A stretch of 64,000 nt of DNA from positions 16,239,892-16,303,891 of the forward strand of contig CM030714.1 in NCBI GenBank assembly GCA_017979445.1. Direction: 5' to 3'. Positions 1-10,355 of the stretch are shown in pieces (the stretch's first letter is position 1; each line of letters begins with the position of its first letter). The DNA comes from Akebia trifoliata (Eukaryota > Streptophyta > Magnoliopsida > Ranunculales > Lardizabalaceae). Position numbers and translations under genes: made by a program. Below the pieces are notes generated by a model. The model had not been told where the DNA came from. It saw nothing but the letters and a program-made list of their open reading frames with translations, and ran no database searches.

Positions 1-1246
1 TTTGTTTATGGATTTCAAGGTATTTTTGAAGAGCTTCTAAGTGTTTTTCAAGCTAAATTGAAGTATGGGTATTAGGTAAGGAGTTGGGGCTTCAAAATTA
101 GGGTTTATGGGAAGCTTTTTGACTTACTTCTCTTAGGATTTTTTATTTGATACGAAAATAGAGTGTAGGGACTCCTATTTATAGATTTTTTAAGTGTTTG
201 TTTAGATAGAATTAGTGTTTAATTATAATTCTTTTAGTTAGAGTTCTATTAAATAGAGTTATTATTTAATTAAGATTATTAAATAGAATTATTATTTAAT
301 TAGAACTCTATTAAGGTTTTGAATTTTGATCTTATTTGATTAACTTTAAGATTTTGACTTTAGTCTCACTTGATTGACTTTAGTCTTACTTGAGTGACTT
401 TAATTTTGACTTTGATCTTACTTGATTGACTTTAATATCTTGATTTTAGTCTTACTTAATTGACTTTAATTTTTTGGAGAACCCTTCTCTATTATATCTT
501 TAATTCTTTGGATCCCCAAATGGAGGGGTCCTTGAATAAATATCTTCGCAACCCTTAACAATTTTACTTGAGAGCCTGATTGATCGATTTTTTTTATTTA
601 AATTTTTAAATTAATTTTATTAATGTTTCACTTTAATTATTTAATATTTTATTTATTAATTTTGAAGTTTTTTATTATAAAAATTGTAAAATTACCATTT
701 TACCCTCGGAGAGGACTTTTTGCATTTTAAGTCGATTTTTGATGTTCTAGGATGTTTTAGTATCGATTTTTCGTAAAGAATTCAATGGAAATATTTATTT
801 GTCATTTATGAAATTTTTTGTGCGAGATGGCGGTGAACTTTATGAGGGGCATTTTTGTAATTTTGTCAAATTTTATGAAAATTGGCGAAATGATTTATTT
901 GGTTTCGATTTGTTATTTTATGTATTTAAATGGATTTTCCTAAGTGTAATGTAGGCTCTAGGGATGTTTTGAGATTAGGGGTATTTTGATAATTTGATCA
1001 TTTTTTAGTGATTTTTCTCGTAAAATTTCTTTTTGTCTGCAAGATGATGATTTCTATGTTTTTGGGGTTATATTTTCTTAACGTAGCGTGGTTTCTATAG
1101 TTTTGTCAGTTCGAGATACCTCATCCGGATTTCTGAAATATATCTAATAACAAATAAAGCATTGGAATAAACATTCATCATTGGGAACCGTTGCAATCGG
1201 GTTGACGAGTTGATTAATCAGGCGAATGCAAAATGGGGTGTCTACA
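1..1246 (-). mobile_element. LTR (5'-side part) of a second LTR-retrotransposon family, cut by the window edge
   Basis: Read on the minus strand, the element begins at 1246 with TGTAGACACCCC, a typical plant LTR start, and runs off the left edge. It interrupts integrase-coding sequence: up to 1247 the minus strand encodes the integrase C-terminal part, and beyond it homology stops. About 1.06 kb into the LTR lies a TATA box (175-184). The sequence is AT-rich with many short runs resembling gattgacttta. GAGAT at 1247-1251 would be the TSD, but the other end is outside the window. The same 12-base start recurs at 61016. Confidence 0.65.
175..184 (-). promoter_or_regulatory. TATA box of the LTR
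   Basis: CTATAAATAG on the minus strand, about 1.06 kb after the LTR start at 1246. It is followed by a short G/C-containing stretch where transcription could start. The LTR at 56791-61016 has the same motif at nearly the same distance once its nested solo LTR is removed. Confidence 0.5.
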
Positions 1247-1742
1247 GAGATTTCTCTTCAAGACGATACTTTCAAGAATACCCGATCCCCAACTTGAAAT
1301 TCCAAAGGTCTGCGTCGCATGTCTGCATAGCTTTTCTGTCTACTCTGAGCAATTTTCAGTCTGTCTCGTATAATGCACACTGTCTCAGTAGTTTCCTTAA
1401 CAATTTTGGGTCCCAACACCATGGCATCTCATGTTTCTGCTCAATATATCGGTAATCGACACGGCTTACTGTATAAAGCCTCGAATGGTGCCATGCCAAT
1501 ACTAGCTTGAAAGTTGTTGTTATGGGAAAATTCCACCAACGGTAAATAGCACTTTCAACCTCCTCCAAAATCCAACACACATGCCCGTAGCATATCTTCT
1601 AAAATCTGAATAACTCGCTCGGATTGTCCATCAGACTGTGGGTGAAAAGCAGTAATGAAGTTCAATTGGGTACCCATGGCTTTGTGTAGACCCTCCCAGA
1701 ATCACGAAGTGAATCTGGGGTTCCAATCTGACACGATAGAAA
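1247..1742 (-). pseudogene. Integrase C-terminal part of Ty3/gypsy pol (distal fragment)
   Basis: This is the continuation of the integrase whose N-terminal half ends at 5212; a solo LTR (1748-5211) separates the two. Minus-strand translation, switching frames, gives the end of the catalytic core: a segment reading ISIVSDWNPRFTS, HPQSDGQSERV, then LPLVEFSHNN and ASIGMAPFEALY, typical of gypsy integrases. It continues to a VGDRVFLKVS segment of the C-terminal domain and is cut at 1247 by another LTR. Stops and frameshifts mean no function is expected. Confidence 0.85.
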
Positions 1743-1747
1743 TCGGC
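1743..1747. repeat. TSD TCGGC (left copy)
   Basis: Five-base target-site duplication of the solo LTR at 1748-5211. The partner copy is at 5212-5216. Confidence 0.9.
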
Positions 1748-4700
1748 TGTGACGCCCCGCCAAACGCTAACACAAATCCCAGGGCCAAATCCCAAGGTAC
1801 TAGGTGGCACCTCGAAATTTCGGCATGGTCTCCTCTGTTTATGTTAGCGTTTCACGGAACTCAAACCTGATAAACCAATTTATAACAAAACCTATATATA
1901 AAAATGTAGATACAGGAAAATAACAGCGGAAGACTAATTACATCTAACATGTAAGTAGATCAGAGTGCAGAAGATTTATCAATATACAGGCTTACCAAAA
2001 CACTCTCACTCTAACATAGGCCTAAACTCTCAAATCCAAAAACTACATACATCTTGGATGAAACTGACAACACTAAGGGATGTGGCCCTAGTGCTCACCA
2101 GGCAATAAACTCTGATCGTCGATCTGATCGACCGGATACTCTTCAATTACTGACTCTACGCCTGTCTCAGTAGCTGCAAGTGCTGAAACTAAAAAAAATA
2201 GGAAGGAAAGGGTGAGTAACGATGGTTACCCAGTAAGTCCACAGCCATTTCCTACTAATAACCCTTCCTAAGCATGATCGAATAAAGCATACTGAATATT
2301 TTAATACATGCAAGGTTTTACAAGATAAAATACGATCAACTGGTACATATAGCCAGGGATGAGCAACTAAACAGTTTAAAAATTACACATAACATCAATC
2401 ATCCATACTCATTATACATTTTCCATTTTATGCAAATAATGTTGACAACATTAAAATAATAGACATGCTTCTCAGTTTGTAATTCGAAATATAACAACAG
2501 ATACATAATACAAGTGGTGGAGTATTGGAATTAAAGAGTTGGGATTCACGACTGGATCGCTCCCAGTCAGGACATGATATTCCCCAATAACATCGTAGTT
2601 CCTGATTTTGTGGCTGGTCGTGTCTACCACGCTTGCGGGACCATTTATCCGGCTCAGGCTGGCCGTTTGACGTGACCGTAAGCAATGGGTCTCTTTTCGA
2701 TGTGTCAGAACGTTCGACTACTACTAGATTGTTAGTGATCACTGACTAATCATCTTCGTCTATGCCTATCAGGCGTGCATGTGATTCCCAAAAGATACTC
2801 CACTCGTATACGACCACCTTTACAATACACGTTCACTGATAAAGATAAGAGAGGAATGAACCCGGATTCCAGTTGTGACTCCACTCTCATACGCGTCCCA
2901 TACCACGTATGAGTTTGGTGGTCCCTACCGTACATCCCAGGATAGTGCACCCCTCCGGATGATGTGATACACTATCCCTTCAGGCATTCACAAACCCTTT
3001 AACAGCTCACAAAATAGTTACGCATATATATAGTTTTTCATTTAAAACAAAAGAGAAATTAACAAAACAGGGTTGAGAATGGATATCCAGTTCCTACCAT
3101 GCAACTTTGGCCACCCGGCCTAAAATAAATAACAGTACTCAGCGCACCCGCTAACATAATCGGAAATAAACATGCAACCCTTTCATTAATAACCTGGATA
3201 TCCTTTCACCAACCTACACACAACATACAATGTAAAAGGCAGACATCACCCCTCGGGTGTGATTCTGACAATTTACCGTTTCATCCCTTTCCCATTCTTT
3301 CAACATTCTCATTTTTCGTCTTTTCAAATCAACCATCCATTTCCAATCTTTCAAGGTCATTATTTCGGTCTTTCCATTGAAAACCTTCAAAATTTATTCA
3401 CAAACAAGGTCCCCATGATGCATGGGGCAAAAGCTGTTAAAAATAATGAAAGCTGGTGAAAATTTGGCTAATTGTCGAAAACTCAATTTTTTAAAGTTCT
3501 CGAAATTGAAAATGGGTTTTTCGAAATGAAAGTCTTGCTTACGAGATTCGACACCATATAGTTTTTGTAATCTAATTCAAAGTAATGTGAAAATTTTTAT
3601 ATTTTGAAAACTTGTCGAAAACGTCGAAATTTACATTTTGTTCTTAAAACCAAAATTTGGATTTTGATCCTTTGAGATTTGGATCTTAAAACCATTCTCA
3701 TTGATCCGAAATGGGGGGTAAAACCTTAATTTCATTAAAGAACTTAAAGTAAATGGAAAGTAAAATTAAAGAGGACATTTACTTAAATGTTTTTAATGAA
3801 ATAAAGGGTGAGAAATAGTGTATAACGTGTGAGGAGGTCAAGCCAAGAGTCAGAACACTGTTCTGATCAAAACTGTGTCTGTCGGTGGCTGTCGGCGACA
3901 GAATCAGGATTCTGTCGGTGGAACCGACAGTTTACTCATCGGCAGATGTCGGTGGGACCGACGGTCCTGCCGATAGAACAAAATTTTCTCGCGTTATTTT
4001 TTTTCATCTGTGGCAGAAGCTTCATTCTGTCGGTGGGACCGACAGAATGCCTTCGGTAGGTACCGGTGGCACCGACCCTACCCGCCTATAGCCTGAACCT
4101 CACTCGAACTTTCGAGTTTTCGATCCATTTTTCGATTTCTTCTTCCATTCTTCGAACCATTCTCGACCCACCCACGATTTTGTTATCAAAATTCGATAAA
4201 ACGTAAACAAAACACCTACTTCTACCATGAATTTGAAATCAAACACCAATTTCTACCATTTAAATGCAAACAATAAGTTTTGCTTCAAAACCATAAATGC
4301 ACATTTGAGAAATCTAAAGTTACCAATAGGAATTGAAAGTCCCTTACTTGTTTGTGGACGCCAATGGTGATGAATCAACACTAAGGATCAATGTTAGGCG
4401 GCTCGAAGTTTCGAAAGTGGTTGAACTCGGGTGCCAACGGAGTGGTTGGTTGTGAAACCCTCTTTGAAGGTGTTCTCCCCGCTTCCTAATGACCAACAAC
4501 GACTCTCCTATGATTTGGATGAGGTTCCAAGTGATTATACAAAAACCTACTTGCTAATTCTTGTGGGAGACCAAGAGAAAAGAAGAGGAAATGGAGGTTG
4601 GATGGGGTGAGGACGTAGAGCTCGACAACGCCGACGACTTTGCCTTCTTCGTCGAGGTTCAACTCGGACTTGATTGGGATAGATCTTGATAGGAATGGGT

Positions 4701-5211
4701 TCAAACCCTAGGTCTAGAAAATGGCTGAGTTGAGTTCTTTGGAGAAGGGTGAAGAAGTGAAATGAAATAAAAGAAAGTGAGTTTTCTTTTATAAGAGGGC
4801 TGAGGGTATACTTGTAATTTCCCCATCATTTCTAGTTTCGATCGTAACTTAACTATTCGGACTCGGAAAACGACAAACGAATATACCATTTCGAATAATT
4901 TTTCACTACGGATCTAATGGTATCATCAAATCTTTTCGATTCTCGCTCTAACGAAATTCCACTATTTTAGATCCCACTTTACGCGAAATTCGAGGATTTG
5001 TTAACTTTTTCCTCCGAACTCGAATTCGAACTTGCTTACAAGTTAATATATATATTCCAATCCTTTTGAATCTAATGGCGAAGTCGGTTTTCCTCAAAAT
5101 TAATCATAGCAATATTCGAGTATTTTACTCTAAATCTCTCCTTCGACATTTTCCTCTAAATCTCACCATTTAATTTCCTCGAGACATGAGTTGAAAATCC
5201 GGGGTGTTACA
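1748..5211 (-). mobile_element. Solo LTR, main gypsy family, nested in integrase of the same family
   Basis: 3464 bp. Plus-strand ends are TGTGACGCC and GTGTTACA, i.e. TG...CA termini, flanked by TCGGC on both sides. No internal domain or second LTR is present, so this is a solo LTR left by LTR-LTR recombination. It is homologous along its length to 10356-13638, 37176-41706 and 57233-60399. It inserts a few codons before the second catalytic Asp of the integrase core, so it post-dates its host element. Inside are clustered GTCGGTGGGACCGAC palindromes (about 3878-4077). Small ORFs in it have no recognisable domains and look like chance. Confidence 0.92.
3878..4077. repeat. Clustered GTCGGTGG / palindrome motifs in the LTR
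   Basis: At least five occurrences of GTCGGTGG or its complement. One perfect inverted repeat has arms ATTCTGTCGGT and ACCGACAGAAT around GGG (about 4024-4048). The same motif cluster occurs in the other LTR at 12441-12528. Function unknown; possibly a regulatory array or a hairpin. Confidence 0.7.
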
Positions 5212-5216
5212 TCGGC
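5212..5216. repeat. TSD TCGGC (right copy)
   Basis: Right-hand partner of 1743-1747, directly after the LTR end at 5211. Confidence 0.9.
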
Positions 5217-5930
5217 ACCCTATGTAGTCTAACTATCTCAGCTATGTATATCGGACTCAATCTATTGACGTCAAATGAAACTCAGATTGGGATGAAATGT
5301 GCCGATTTCGTTAGTCGATCTACGATTACCCATATTGTATCTGACCTTTCACTGGCTCTCAGTAACCCGACTACGAAGTCCATGGTCACATGCTCCCATT
5401 TCCATTTCGCTATGGGTAATGGTTGGAGTAAGCCTGCTGGGTGGCGATGTTCTACTTTGACTTGTTGGCAAGTTAGGCATTTACCCACATATTCTACAAT
5501 TACTTTCTTCATACTTGGGAATAAGAAATTCCTTTGCAGATCTCTATACATCTTTGTGCCTCTTGGGTGAATCGAGTATCGGGAACGGTGTGCCTCGCCT
5601 AGTATGTCGGACCTCAATTGCGAGTCTGGCGATATCCACATCCTACCTAGAAATATGAGAACCTCGTCTGCTCCTTTCGACCACTTTGGGTCGCTCGAGT
5701 CCCTAGCTCTCAGTGCATATCCTTCCACATCCTCGTCTACTCCCTGGGCTTCCTTGATTCGTGCTATCAACTCATTTTCAATTCTCAATGTACCCAGGTA
5801 AATGTGCGGTCTGTACCTTCTCCTTGGAGTCTCAAATACGGTTTCTATGGCTTGCTCAAGCAACTGCCATCCTTTCACCAACATGTAAGCTACAATATTT
5901 CTACTCAACGCGTCAGCAACCAAATTGGCT
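5212..5930 (-). pseudogene. Integrase N-terminal part (zinc-binding and start of catalytic core)
   Basis: Integrase joins retrotransposon cDNA to host DNA. The minus-strand frame runs through the end of RNase H (YHPGKANLVADALSR) into a long linker. Then comes an HHCC zinc-binding module (the pair CLTC near 5468-5479 with upstream HRSRYSIHP) and the core start MDFVVGL...VIVDRLTKSAHFIPI. It ends at the TCGGC junction with the nested solo LTR and resumes at 1742. One of the better-preserved open stretches of the element, but disrupted. Confidence 0.92.
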
Positions 5931-6335
5931 TTTCCCGGATGATACTCAAGGGTAAAATCGTAGTCCTTGAGGTATTCCATCTAACGTCGTTGTTTCCTAT
6001 TTAATTCTCGTTGCGAGAATATGTACTTGAGACTCTTATGATCGGAGAATACTTCAAACTTATCTCCGTATAAGTAATGTCTCCAAATACATAGTGTGAA
6101 CACTATAGCGGCTAACTCCAGGTCATGAACGGGGTAATTTTTCTCATGATTTTTCAACTTCCTCGATGCATATGCTACTACCTTTCCGCACTGCATCAAT
6201 ACAGCTCCCAAACCAATCCCATAAGCATCTGCAAATATCGTCAGACTTTCACCCGAAGTTGTTGATACTAAAATTGGAGCAGTCGTCAACCTTTTCTTCA
6301 ATTCTTGGAATACAATCTCGCATTTATCATTCATT
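5930..6335 (-). pseudogene. RNase H domain of gypsy pol
   Basis: RNase H degrades the RNA strand during reverse transcription. Minus-strand translation shows [35 protein letters not shown] and [17 protein letters not shown], the usual gypsy RNase H signature. A TAG near 5982 falls where the family has a Trp codon (RRWMEYL), consistent with a G-to-A transition in methylated, decaying DNA. RT lies upstream (higher coordinates), integrase downstream. Confidence 0.9.
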
Positions 6336-7028
6336 TCAAATCGAACATTTTTTGCGTCAATCTCGTCAACGGTGCTGCAAGAGTGGAGAATCCCTGAATA
6401 AACCTCCTATAGTAGCCGACCATCCCAAGAAAACTCCTAATATCGGTCACTGTCTTCGACTGTTTCCACATCAATACCGCTTCAACCTTAGAAGGGTCTA
6501 CTGCTATCCCTTCATTGGATACCACGTGTCCTAGGAACTTTACCTTCTGGAGCCAGAATTCATACTTACTAAACTTGGCATATAACTTATGCTCTCGTAG
6601 AATCTGAAGTGTGATTCTGAGGTGTCTCTCGTGGTCTCCCTCGACTTAGAGTAGATGAGGATGTCATCTATGAACACAATGACAAACTTGTCGAGGTGCT
6701 CCCAAAATACTCGGTGCATCAGATCCATGAATGTTGTCGGTGCATTCGTCAGATCGAAAGGCATCACTAGATACTCAAAGTGCCCTAGCCTGGTCTAAAA
6801 TGCAGTCTTCGGAATATCCACCTTCCGGATTTTCAATTGGTGGTAACTAGATCGCAAATTGATCTTAGAAAAGTATTAGGCACCCAGTAGTTGGTCAAAC
6901 AGATCGTCGATGCGCAGAAGGGGGTACTTATTCTTGATGGTCACTTGATTTAACTTTCAATAGTCATTACATAAACGGAGCGACCCATCCTTCTTCTTGA
7001 CAAACAAAACTAGTGCTTCCCAGGGTGA
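6331..7028 (-). pseudogene. Reverse transcriptase, C-terminal two thirds
   Basis: Minus-strand frames give the RT palm and thumb: LFVKKKDGSLRLCNDYW near 6950-7015, then [16 protein letters not shown], and the catalytic box [12 protein letters not shown] (FIDD; the two Asp codons at 6663-6668). The segment [17 protein letters not shown] follows. Stops and frameshifts break it several times. The N-terminal third is at 8270-8473, separated by the insertion at 7034-8264. Confidence 0.9.
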
Positions 7029-7033
7029 GGAAC
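7029..7033. repeat. TSD GGAAC (left copy)
   Basis: GGAAC precedes the insertion at 7034. The matching copy is at 8265-8269. Confidence 0.75.
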
Positions 7034-8264
7034 TGATGAGACTATCGTTGTTCTTCTCACCGGAGTTAATAATAATCTTAGTTTTACCTTACTTGTGGGG
7101 CAAGTAGAGGATCGAACCCAAGAGAAAGGAGGAATAGAGCTAAGCTAAGAAGATAAAATTCAAATTAACTAAAATGAATTAAAACTGTTTTTCTTTGTAT
7201 TTTTGAACTTATAAGAAGATGTAAAATTGCTAGAAAATAAACTAAAGTAAATGAAATTAAAAGCAAGTAAACTTATGAATTAAAACACCATTGGAGGTGG
7301 ATCTACCTAAAACATGTTAATGAGAAATTTCTAGTCTCTAGCCTTTTTATAACTCAATCATAAGGGCTTGGTGTTAGCTCCTTAGATCGGAAAGTTTTGC
7401 AATTAAAATGAAATAAAGGAACAAAAATAAAGTAGAATTTCTTGAGAACTTCTTACTACAAATTATCTAATTTAAGCATACTTTATCTTGATCTAATCTA
7501 AGCATAAAGTATCTATATTAAGAATAAAATGTGCAAAAAACTTAAAGAGAATTCATAAGCATTTTAAATAAAAGAAAGGCATAAAATTAGAAATAACACA
7601 AGAACTTGCTCTAGGCTTTTCCACTCTCCAATGAAGGGAAACTTAGCCTAATGTCATTGCAAGAGAGGGAAGATAAGAGATGAAAGAACTTTTCTTCATT
7701 TCATGGAGAAAATTACAACTTCTTCTTCTTCTACTTCTTACAAGACTAATTAGCCAAAAAGAAATAACTAGAAAATGAAAATACAAAAAATAAGAGAATA
7801 GGCAAAGAGCCTTAGATTAAAGGAGTCTTGGATAAGAGAACCAAGATGGGACCCTTTCTCTAGAAATGAAGGCTCTATTTATAGAGAAAAATGTGTGTAG
7901 AAGAGTCTAAAAGTAGCCTCCACTTTTCTTTGCACAAAAAGACAAAATAGGAGAATATGAGTTAAGGATTAGGACATTCCAAAGGATTAGGGCATTCCAA
8001 AGTGTTAGGGCATTCCAAAGTGGGCCCAAATGCTTTTACCTTGAGATTTTGATTCCAAATTGTTGATTTTCTGCACAAGAAACACACGTAATTAGATTTA
8101 TCTAGTAAATGAATTTATTTATATATAATTAAGCCTAATTAACATGCAACGTGGTGGTTTGAGGCTTATCATGATTATTATCTTAATATAGAGAAATAGG
8201 TACAAAAATCAAGATAAATATCCGAAAAATGTGCGTATAATTGAGTGTTTGGAGACACTCATCA
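7034..8264 (-). mobile_element. Solo LTR or small LTR element inserted in RT
   Basis: 1231 bp. The minus strand starts TGATGAGTGTCTCC and ends CTCATCA, so it has TG...CA termini with a short inverted repeat TGATGAG/CTCATCA, flanked by GGAAC. A TATA box (7875-7884) on the minus strand fits an LTR promoter. No coding domain is seen. It is unrelated to the 3.2-3.5-kb LTR family around it. Reading GATGAG...CTCATC with a 7-bp TSD (AGGAACT) is equally consistent with the flanks, so a DNA element cannot be fully excluded. Confidence 0.7.
7875..7884 (-). promoter_or_regulatory. TATA box of the inserted LTR
   Basis: CTATAAATAG on the minus strand, about 380 bp from the LTR start at 8264. Confidence 0.4.
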
Positions 8265-8269
8265 GGAAC
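8265..8269. repeat. TSD GGAAC (right copy)
   Basis: Pairs with 7029-7033 around the LTR-like insertion in RT. Confidence 0.75.
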
Positions 8270-8473
8270 TCGGTCGAATAAACCCCAAGTTAGTAAGCTC
8301 ATCAATCTGCTCTTCAACTCTCGGGTTTTTACCGGGGCCATTCGGTATGGGGCGATAGAGATAGGCCATGTGCCTAGTACCAAATCGATAAAAAATTCTA
8401 TCTCACGACATGGAGGCAAACCCGGTAATTCTTCCGGAAAAACATCCCCAAATTCCTTGACTACCTTTACCAT
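8270..8473 (-). pseudogene. Reverse transcriptase, N-terminal third
   Basis: Minus-strand frame with the conserved gypsy RT entry: [20 protein letters not shown], then [28 protein letters not shown] and a GLFDRVP segment. It reads into the insertion boundary at 8269, and the protein continues at 7028. Expected motif order, so one RT gene split by one insertion. Confidence 0.9.
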
Positions 8474-8629
8474 ATCTGTCTATGTTTCTAGTTCTGATAT
8501 ACTCAGAGTTCCCAACTGGTTGTATAAAGGATTGTCCCTTCTATACCTGGATCCTCTAACTTTGACTTTCGGATATCTCGACCGTCTAAGGATTACTGAC
8601 CTCGCGAAACAATCGATGTGGGCATGGTT

Positions 8630-8960
8630 CTACACCAGCCAATCCATCCCCAAAATGACATCAAAGTCAAAACAATCTAATGTCATGAGGTCGGTACTCA
8701 TCTCTTGGTCCTCTATCCTAATTACACAGTTCCGACATAAGTTCTGAATTATTTGTCGGTCTCCCAACGGTGTAGATAGTTTCATTAACTGTCCCGTGTC
8801 AGAAATCTCTAATTTTAACAACCGTGCAATCTCAGTGGAAATATATGATCTAGACGAACCGATATCAAACAAAACTCGAATCTTAATGTTGGAAATTAAA
8901 ATTGTACCTTCTAACACCTCGTCTGAAACTGGTATCTCCTCTTGAGTTAGATGATAAATT
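8630..8960 (-). pseudogene. Retroviral-type aspartic protease of gypsy pol
   Basis: Minus-strand frame with the active-site region VLFDIGSSRSYIS, where the family usually has D-S/T-G; here an Ile replaces Thr or Ser. It is followed by SYISTEIARLL and MTLDCFDFDVILGMDWLV, the DVILGMDWL hallmark of plant gypsy proteases. It lies between the gag zinc knuckle and RT, as expected for a Gag-Pol polyprotein. Confidence 0.88.
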
Positions 8961-8999
8961 CTGCCCTAGGCTCTAGGAATCACCCCCGATTGTTGCCAT

Positions 9000-10129
9000 G
9001 ATGAGGAACAATTTCTCCTGATGTGTCCCGTCTGTCCACACCCAAAGCATGCCAATGGTTCCGTCTGTATAGGTCTCTGGGGGACAGGTGGTCTCGGAAT
9101 CTATCTAGTTGGTCCCCTTGGCCCTGTTGGCCTCACTGAAGCCCCAATTGATCTATAACTCGGTGGTGTAGGAGTTTGATACTGCGAATATGTGGGTTTA
9201 GAGGCACTCGATCTCGAAAACATCGGTCTCTTGACCGGATCAGTCCTAGGAAGAAATGAAGTCTGGGGTCGACTAGTTTGCCCCCTCGAAGTTTGCAACT
9301 CCATATCCTCCCGCTCCACCCTCTCAGCTCGACTCACTATGTCACTGTAGCTGGTGGTCTCGATCACTGACATCTTGGCCCTTAGGTAGGGTTGCAGTCC
9401 TCTGAAAAATCTACGAGCTTTCTGCAGATCGATCGGAATGAGCTCGGATGCGTATCGTGATAACCTAGTAAATCTCAGCTCGTAGTCTGTAACAAATAGG
9501 TTGAGTTACACTAAACTTGAAAACTCCTGATGTTTAATCTCTCGGGCCATCTCAGATATAAATCGGACTAGGAACATCTTCTCGAAATCAGACCACTCGA
9601 AAGGTCCAACCCCCAAAACATTCCTTTCGGAATGCCACCAATAGCTGGCATCCCCGCCAAACTGAAATGCGGCCACCAGTACCCACTGGTCTTTTGGGCA
9701 CTGCATAGTGCTCAGAATCTCTCAGGTCCTCAAAACCCACTCCTCGACCTCAGTGAGGTCGGAAGAACCTCCAAATCTAGGTGGACGTAGTCACTGAAAG
9801 TTTTGTAGCCACATTCCCGGGTCTGTCTGTACCTAGGGTGGAGAAGTTTTCACGGTCCTCAATGGTACAACCTATGGCCGTGGCTCCTATGGTGGCTCTT
9901 GAGGTGGAATAGGGTCGGCTTCTTGTGAAGAAGTCTGGCGCTCCCTCAAGTCAGCCACCTCCTCTGTTAGTCTAGCCTGTGACTCGAGTATCTCTTCCCT
10001 AAACTTGTTCTGGAACTCAGCCATTTGTCCCATAAACGAAATAAGCTGGGCTATCGGATCGGGGGTTTGATCCGATGCCTGTCCTATTTCTACTGTAGTT
10101 CGGCCTCTGCCTCTGTCCCGTCCACTCAT
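9000..10129 (-). pseudogene. gag (capsid, nucleocapsid) of the main gypsy element
   Basis: Gag packages element RNA. A plausible start is the ATG at 10129 (MSGRDRGRGR), in a frame open down to 9887; an upstream in-frame Met at 10168 lies in leader. A Gln/Glu-rich helical segment follows, then a retrotransposon-gag core (VLVAAFQFGGDASYWW near 9650-9690, FEKMFLVRFI near 9560-9590). A basic Ser/Thr/Pro-rich stretch leads to a CCHC zinc knuckle (C-x2-C-x4-H-x4-C, CFGCGQTGHIRRNC, 9008-9049). Stops split the frame, so it is non-functional. Confidence 0.88.
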
Positions 10130-10341
10130 CTCGTTTATGTTCATCAGTAACAAGACATTTATTATCATAGTGCTAAGGTCGTTCTTATCGAAGAATTAAT
10201 CGATATCTTAATTAAGAATTTAGTAATGAACACCATTTTCATTACTAATTGAACAAACCTGAAATCCTATCTCAATCTTACTAAGCTCTATGGACTCTAG
10301 ACACGGAAGAGTTCACAATCCCAATACGAAGCTACTAATGA

Positions 10342-10353
10342 GCTTTGATACCA
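10342..10353 (-). promoter_or_regulatory. Primer-binding site, initiator Met tRNA type
   Basis: The minus strand reads TGGTATCAAAGC two bases after the 5' LTR end. It differs by one base from the usual plant initiator-Met tRNA PBS (TGGTATCAGAGC). It fixes the element's orientation and identifies 10356-13638 as the 5' LTR. Confidence 0.9.
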
Positions 10354-10355
10354 TC

